From Oscillospiraceae bacterium (GTDB lineage Bacteria; Bacillota; Clostridia; Oscillospirales; Oscillospiraceae): DNA of 16,235 nt. Location: assembly GCA_020025715.1 (NCBI GenBank), contig JAHHRQ010000038.1, positions 1 to 16,235 of the forward strand. Reading direction: 5' to 3'. The notes under the pieces are model-generated. The model was not told where the DNA came from. It saw nothing but the letters and a program-made list of their open reading frames with translations, and searched no databases. Both the position numbers and the translations under genes were made by a program. This document shows positions 13,450-16,235 of this stretch, in pieces. Each line of letters begins with the position of its first letter. Within the stretch, counting starts at the first letter, position 1.

Positions 13450-14472
13450 TTAAATAATAATCATAGCATCACCGAAGGAGAAGAATCTGTATCTTTCCTC
13501 AACGGCGTGCTTATAGGCGTTTAATATATGCTCTCTGCCTGCAAGAGCGGAGACAAGCATAATAAGAGTGCTCTCCGGCAGGTGGAAGTTGGTTATAAGG
13601 CCATCTATGCACTTGAATTTATAGCCGGGATAAATGAAGATATTTGTCCATCCGGATGTTACAGGCAGAGTTCCGTCCTCGTTTGCAAAGCTCTCAAGAG
13701 TTCTGCATGAGGTGGTGCCCACAGAAATAATTCTGCCGCCGTTTGCTTTTGTCTCATTTACAATTTTCGCGGTTTCCTCGGGAATGATGCAGAATTCGGA
13801 GTGCATGGGATGATCTTCAATCTCATCCTCCTTAACGGGTCTGAAAGTACCCAGACCTACATGGAGGGTGACAAATGCAATCTTTACGCCCATTTCCCGC
13901 AGCTCATCCATAAGCTCGGTGGTGAAATGCAGTCCAGCAGTAGGCGCAGCGGCGCTGCCGAGCTCCTTTGAATAAACTGTCTGATAGCGCTCAGAGTCTT
14001 TAAGCTCAGCGTGAATATAGGGAGGCAGAGGCATTTTACCCAGTTTTTCAAGCTTTTCAAGGAATATTCCCTCATAATGGAACTTGACAATTCTGTTTCC
14101 TTCCTCGGCTACGCTCTCAACGGTTGCGGTAATCTCTCCGTCTCCGAAGGTAAGCTCTGTACCGGGCTTTGTCTTTCTGCCGGGTCTGCTCAGACACTCC
14201 CAGCGGTCATCCCCCAGATCTCTTAAAAGCAGCAGCTCAACTGCGCCGCCGGTAAGTCTGGTGCCCAGAAGTCTTGCGGGCAGAACACGGGAATCGTTCA
14301 TTACAAGGCAGTCACCGGGTTTGAGAAACTTCTTAATATCATAAAAGTGAAGATCCTCGGTTTCGCCTGTTATCTTGTCCAGATGCAGAAGGCGTGAGTG
14401 GTCACGCTCTTTAATAGGTGTCTGAGCTATAAGCTCTTCGGGTAAGTCAAAATAAAAGTCTGATTTTTTCAT
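13450..14472 (-). CDS. queA: S-adenosylmethionine:tRNA ribosyltransferase-isomerase QueA
   Basis: QueA transfers and isomerises the ribosyl group of S-adenosylmethionine onto preQ1 at tRNA position 34, giving epoxyqueuosine. The 340-residue protein shows the family signatures: FDLPEELIAQTP at the N-terminus, CLVMNDSRVLPARL, ERYQTVYSKELGSAAAPTAG with LHFT, HVGLGTFRPV and the NFHLPESTLIMLVSALAG segment. The ATG at 14470-14472 shares an ATGA overlap with the stop of the spoIID-family gene; the Shine-Dalgarno (GCGGAG) is somewhat distant, so coupling probably helps. No preQ1 riboswitch was recognised upstream. It makes the second dedicated step after Tgt. Confidence 0.98.
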   Translation of the reverse strand: MKKSDFYFDLPEELIAQTPIKERDHSRLLHLDKITGETEDLHFYDIKKFLKPGDCLVMNDSRVLPARLLGTRLTGGAVELLLLRDLGDDRWECLSRPGRKTKPGTELTFGDGEITATVESVAEEGNRIVKFHYEGIFLEKLEKLGKMPLPPYIHAELKDSERYQTVYSKELGSAAAPTAGLHFTTELMDELREMGVKIAFVTLHVGLGTFRPVKEDEIEDHPMHSEFCIIPEETAKIVNETKANGGRIISVGTTSCRTLESFANEDGTLPVTSGWTNIFIYPGYKFKCIDGLITNFHLPESTLIMLVSALAGREHILNAYKHAVEERYRFFSFGDAMIII

Positions 14473-15971
14473 TCTACATATGCTCCGCTAAAATAAAATC
14501 TTAAAATATCCTGGTAATCGTAACCATATACAGAAGCCATGGCGTTTGCGCCCCATTGGCTCATTCCACAGTTGTGGCCCCAGCCGGTGCCGGTGAAGAT
14601 GAAATCATCCTCGTCCCGCTGAATTTTGAAACGACAGCTGTAAAGACCCAAAGCATTGTAACAGTTTCTGCCCGTAACTTCAAGGTAATTCCCCTCATCG
14701 TCCACAAAATTTATAGCAATGACGTTTCCGGTGTCAGAATATTCGGGAAAAAGTTCTGATACCGATTTAATATCATAGCCCCAGTCTCTAAGCATTTCGG
14801 CTATTTTATCCTTGCTCCTTTTAAGCTCCCATTCTTTTAATGGAAAATCCAAGACGGCTTCAAAAGGGTCGGTTTTGCCGGAGAGATATGGTGCCGTTGT
14901 ATCAAAGACATTAACTCCGTCCTCTGTTGCGCCGCCGTTAGATGAATAGTAATAGGTTTCGCATGCCTCACCCTCATAACGTAGAAGCTCCCCTTCTGTC
15001 TCGTCAACAGCTGCATCGCTAACTTCGTTTGTTTCAAGAGTGCCTCTGTAAACCTGGCTGTAAGTGTCTGCGGTAAGGTCAAAGCCGAATTCCCTGAAAC
15101 GGTTCTGGTTATAAATGGCATAGGTTCTGGCGCAGACTGCCTGAGCTTTGAGGGCCTCAAACGGCCATGAGTAGCTCATTTCATAGGGAATTACGCCTTT
15201 AATATAGTCTTCAAGGCCTATATAGTTAATTAAATTGAGATGCTCGGCGTCGTGGATTCTGAATTCAAATCCGCCTTTATAGTGGTTTTTGTCAAAGAGG
15301 CATTGAGTATTGTCGCCTATCGGCATTACAGCCAGACGATTTGTGCCGTATTCCGATTTATAAATAAGCTTGCCGCTTTCGGAATTTGTAAGACTTATGT
15401 ATCCTTTACCGTCAAACCAGGCATAGCCGGAAATTTTCATTTCCTTTATAAGCTTTCTGGCCTCGGCCCGGGTAGAAAATTCGCCCCGCACTTCCCTGCT
15501 CTCGCCGTCTATTTCAAATTCAGATGAGCTAAGCTCTGAGAAGGCAGTTTTAAATTCATCCTCCGGCACAAAGTCTTTATCGGGCAGAATATGCCATTTG
15601 CCCTCGTCACAGATAATCTGAGCCAGTATTTTATTTGCACCTGTTACCTCAAGCTCATTAAACACCCTACTGTCATCATAAAACCCGATAAGAAAGCCCT
15701 GCCCTGAGAGATTTTCAAGCTCGGCCTTTTCCGGCGCACTGTCCCCGTAGTTAAGACCGATACGCATTGTTTCAACGCCATAATCCTTGTTATCAAATTG
15801 AGACCCGTCAACGTATAGGCTTTTATCTATAACCACGCTGGATGAGGGCGTCTCGCCTGTAATGCAAAAGCCCTGATCTGCTCTGTCAGCATAGCAAACA
15901 GAAAGTGAAGCCATAAGGCACGAAACAGTAATGAAGCTGAGAGTAATTTTTTTCAGATATTTTTCTGTCAT
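14469..15971 (-). CDS. SpoIID/LytB domain protein, exported
   Basis: This 500-residue protein carries a C-terminal SpoIID domain, the lytic transglycosylase fold that digests septal peptidoglycan during engulfment. The domain starts near residue 248 with YIGLEDYIKGVIPYEM, where Glu264 matches the catalytic glutamate. EALKAQAVCARTYA, YYSSNGGATED and the final GTGWGHNCGMSQWGANAMA follow. An N-terminal signal or anchor spans about residues 8-28. Residues 160-185 (EVRGEFSTRAEARKLIKEMK onward) resemble half of a SPOR-type repeat. Such longer SpoIID-like proteins often lie next to queA or ruvB in Clostridia and are probably not the engulfment SpoIID itself. The ATG at 15969-15971 has a GAGG Shine-Dalgarno six bases upstream. 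Confidence 0.92.
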   Translation of the reverse strand: MTEKYLKKITLSFITVSCLMASLSVCYADRADQGFCITGETPSSSVVIDKSLYVDGSQFDNKDYGVETMRIGLNYGDSAPEKAELENLSGQGFLIGFYDDSRVFNELEVTGANKILAQIICDEGKWHILPDKDFVPEDEFKTAFSELSSSEFEIDGESREVRGEFSTRAEARKLIKEMKISGYAWFDGKGYISLTNSESGKLIYKSEYGTNRLAVMPIGDNTQCLFDKNHYKGGFEFRIHDAEHLNLINYIGLEDYIKGVIPYEMSYSWPFEALKAQAVCARTYAIYNQNRFREFGFDLTADTYSQVYRGTLETNEVSDAAVDETEGELLRYEGEACETYYYSSNGGATEDGVNVFDTTAPYLSGKTDPFEAVLDFPLKEWELKRSKDKIAEMLRDWGYDIKSVSELFPEYSDTGNVIAINFVDDEGNYLEVTGRNCYNALGLYSCRFKIQRDEDDFIFTGTGWGHNCGMSQWGANAMASVYGYDYQDILRFYFSGAYVE

Positions 15972-16007
15972 AAGCTACCTCTAAAATACGGATAGTTTAA
16001 CTTTTAT

Positions 16008-16036
16008 AGTATAACAGGTAAGCATCGCTTTTTCAA
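16008..16036 (-). promoter_or_regulatory. Sigma-A-like promoter of spoIID-family-queA-tgt-yajC
   Basis: The -35 TTGAAA (16031-16036) and -10 TATACT (16008-16013) each match five of six consensus positions and are separated by 17 bp. Initiation near 16001 gives a leader of about 30 bases that contains the GAGG Shine-Dalgarno. Confidence 0.75.
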
Positions 16037-16160
16037 TGCTTTTTAATGTATATAAACGCTGCTGTCATAATAAAATATTGATTTTTGCCATATTGATTTT
16101 TTTGCTTTTTTCTATACTGTTTTATGCAATTAGCTTTAAAGAGATTTTTATGTAAAGCGA

Positions 16161-16189
16161 TTGACAAATTTATAACTTTATAATAAAAT
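16161..16189 (+). promoter_or_regulatory. Sigma-A-like promoter reading rightward out of the window
   Basis: A perfect -35 TTGACA (16161-16166), a 17-bp spacer and a -10 TAAAAT (16184-16189) form a strong plus-strand promoter. Its gene must lie beyond base 16235. Confidence 0.65.
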
Positions 16190-16235
16190 GAAGTTAACAA
16201 AATTTGCTGTGCTGATTTATTTTATTATTCAGCAA

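Larger units (their letters stand above)
15972..16235. other. AT-rich divergent intergenic region at the right end
   Basis: No gene is visible in these 264 bases. It contains a minus-strand promoter for the spoIID-family operon (16008-16036) and a plus-strand promoter (16161-16189) pointing out of the window. After the latter, TTGCTG (16204-16209) and CAGCAA (16230-16235) form an inverted repeat that may be the start of a leader structure, cut off by the window edge. Confidence 0.6.

Noticed and set aside
15972..16020. preQ1 riboswitch ahead of the queA-tgt operon
   Set aside because: The short leader after the promoter contains no recognisable preQ1 aptamer-like stem and A-rich tail.
1..16235. 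Mobile element, defence system, CRISPR array or tRNA/rRNA genes
   Set aside because: No transposase, long repeats, direct-repeat arrays, att-like duplications or RNA-gene signatures were seen; the xerD-like gene sits in a core sporulation/recombination neighbourhood rather than an integrated element.

Overview
The window looks like chromosomal DNA of a spore-forming, low-to-mid GC Gram-positive bacterium of the class Clostridia. By gene style it is probably an Oscillospiraceae/Ruminococcaceae-type Eubacteriales member, but that placement is inference. The evidence is a set of sporulation genes (spoIVA, a spoIID-family gene, a cwlD-like amidase, a sigH-like sigma factor, a probable spoIIM relative), AGGAGG-type ribosome binding sites, several TTG starts, and the Firmicutes block queA-tgt-yajC-yrzE. 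I see no phage, IS, CRISPR, defence island or RNA gene.

All recognisable complete genes lie on the minus strand, so transcription runs from right to left. From the right end: a sigma-A-like promoter (16008-16036) drives spoIID-family, queA, tgt and yajC, ending at a strong hairpin (11821-11873) that runs into the start codon of a TIGR04086/YrzE membrane gene. After a roughly 260-bp AT-rich gap comes a SpoIIM-like membrane gene with xerD, closed by a terminator at 9656-9682. A ruvC-ruvA-ruvB operon follows from a good promoter at 9564-9592. A consensus promoter (7323-7350) then precedes a sigH-like gene and a zinc-ribbon gene. A DUF1858 gene stands between two terminators. Next come trmK-nif3, then spoIVA, then cwlD-like amidase, radA and a DUF6873-like gene, ending in a bidirectional-looking terminator at 59-83. 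The first 55 bases may be the tail of a convergent plus-strand gene. A plus-strand promoter (16161-16189) points out of the right edge.

Functional themes are DNA recombination and repair (RadA, RuvABC, XerD), queuosine tRNA modification (QueA, Tgt), other tRNA modification (TrmK), secretion (YajC) and spore envelope or cortex formation (SpoIVA, CwlD-like, SpoIID-like).

The most interesting signal is regulatory. At three gene junctions an intrinsic terminator is fused to the start signals of the next gene. Downstream of spoIVA, a sigma-A-like promoter has its -10 box in the terminator loop and the terminator's 5' arm in its spacer. Upstream of spoIVA, a sigma-E-like promoter likewise holds the 5' arm in its spacer, while the 3' arm carries the spoIVA Shine-Dalgarno. 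Upstream of the TIGR04086 gene, the 3' arm carries the Shine-Dalgarno and the U-tract runs into a TTG start. The geometry lets local promoters escape a terminator that stops read-through RNA. This is a prediction from sequence only.
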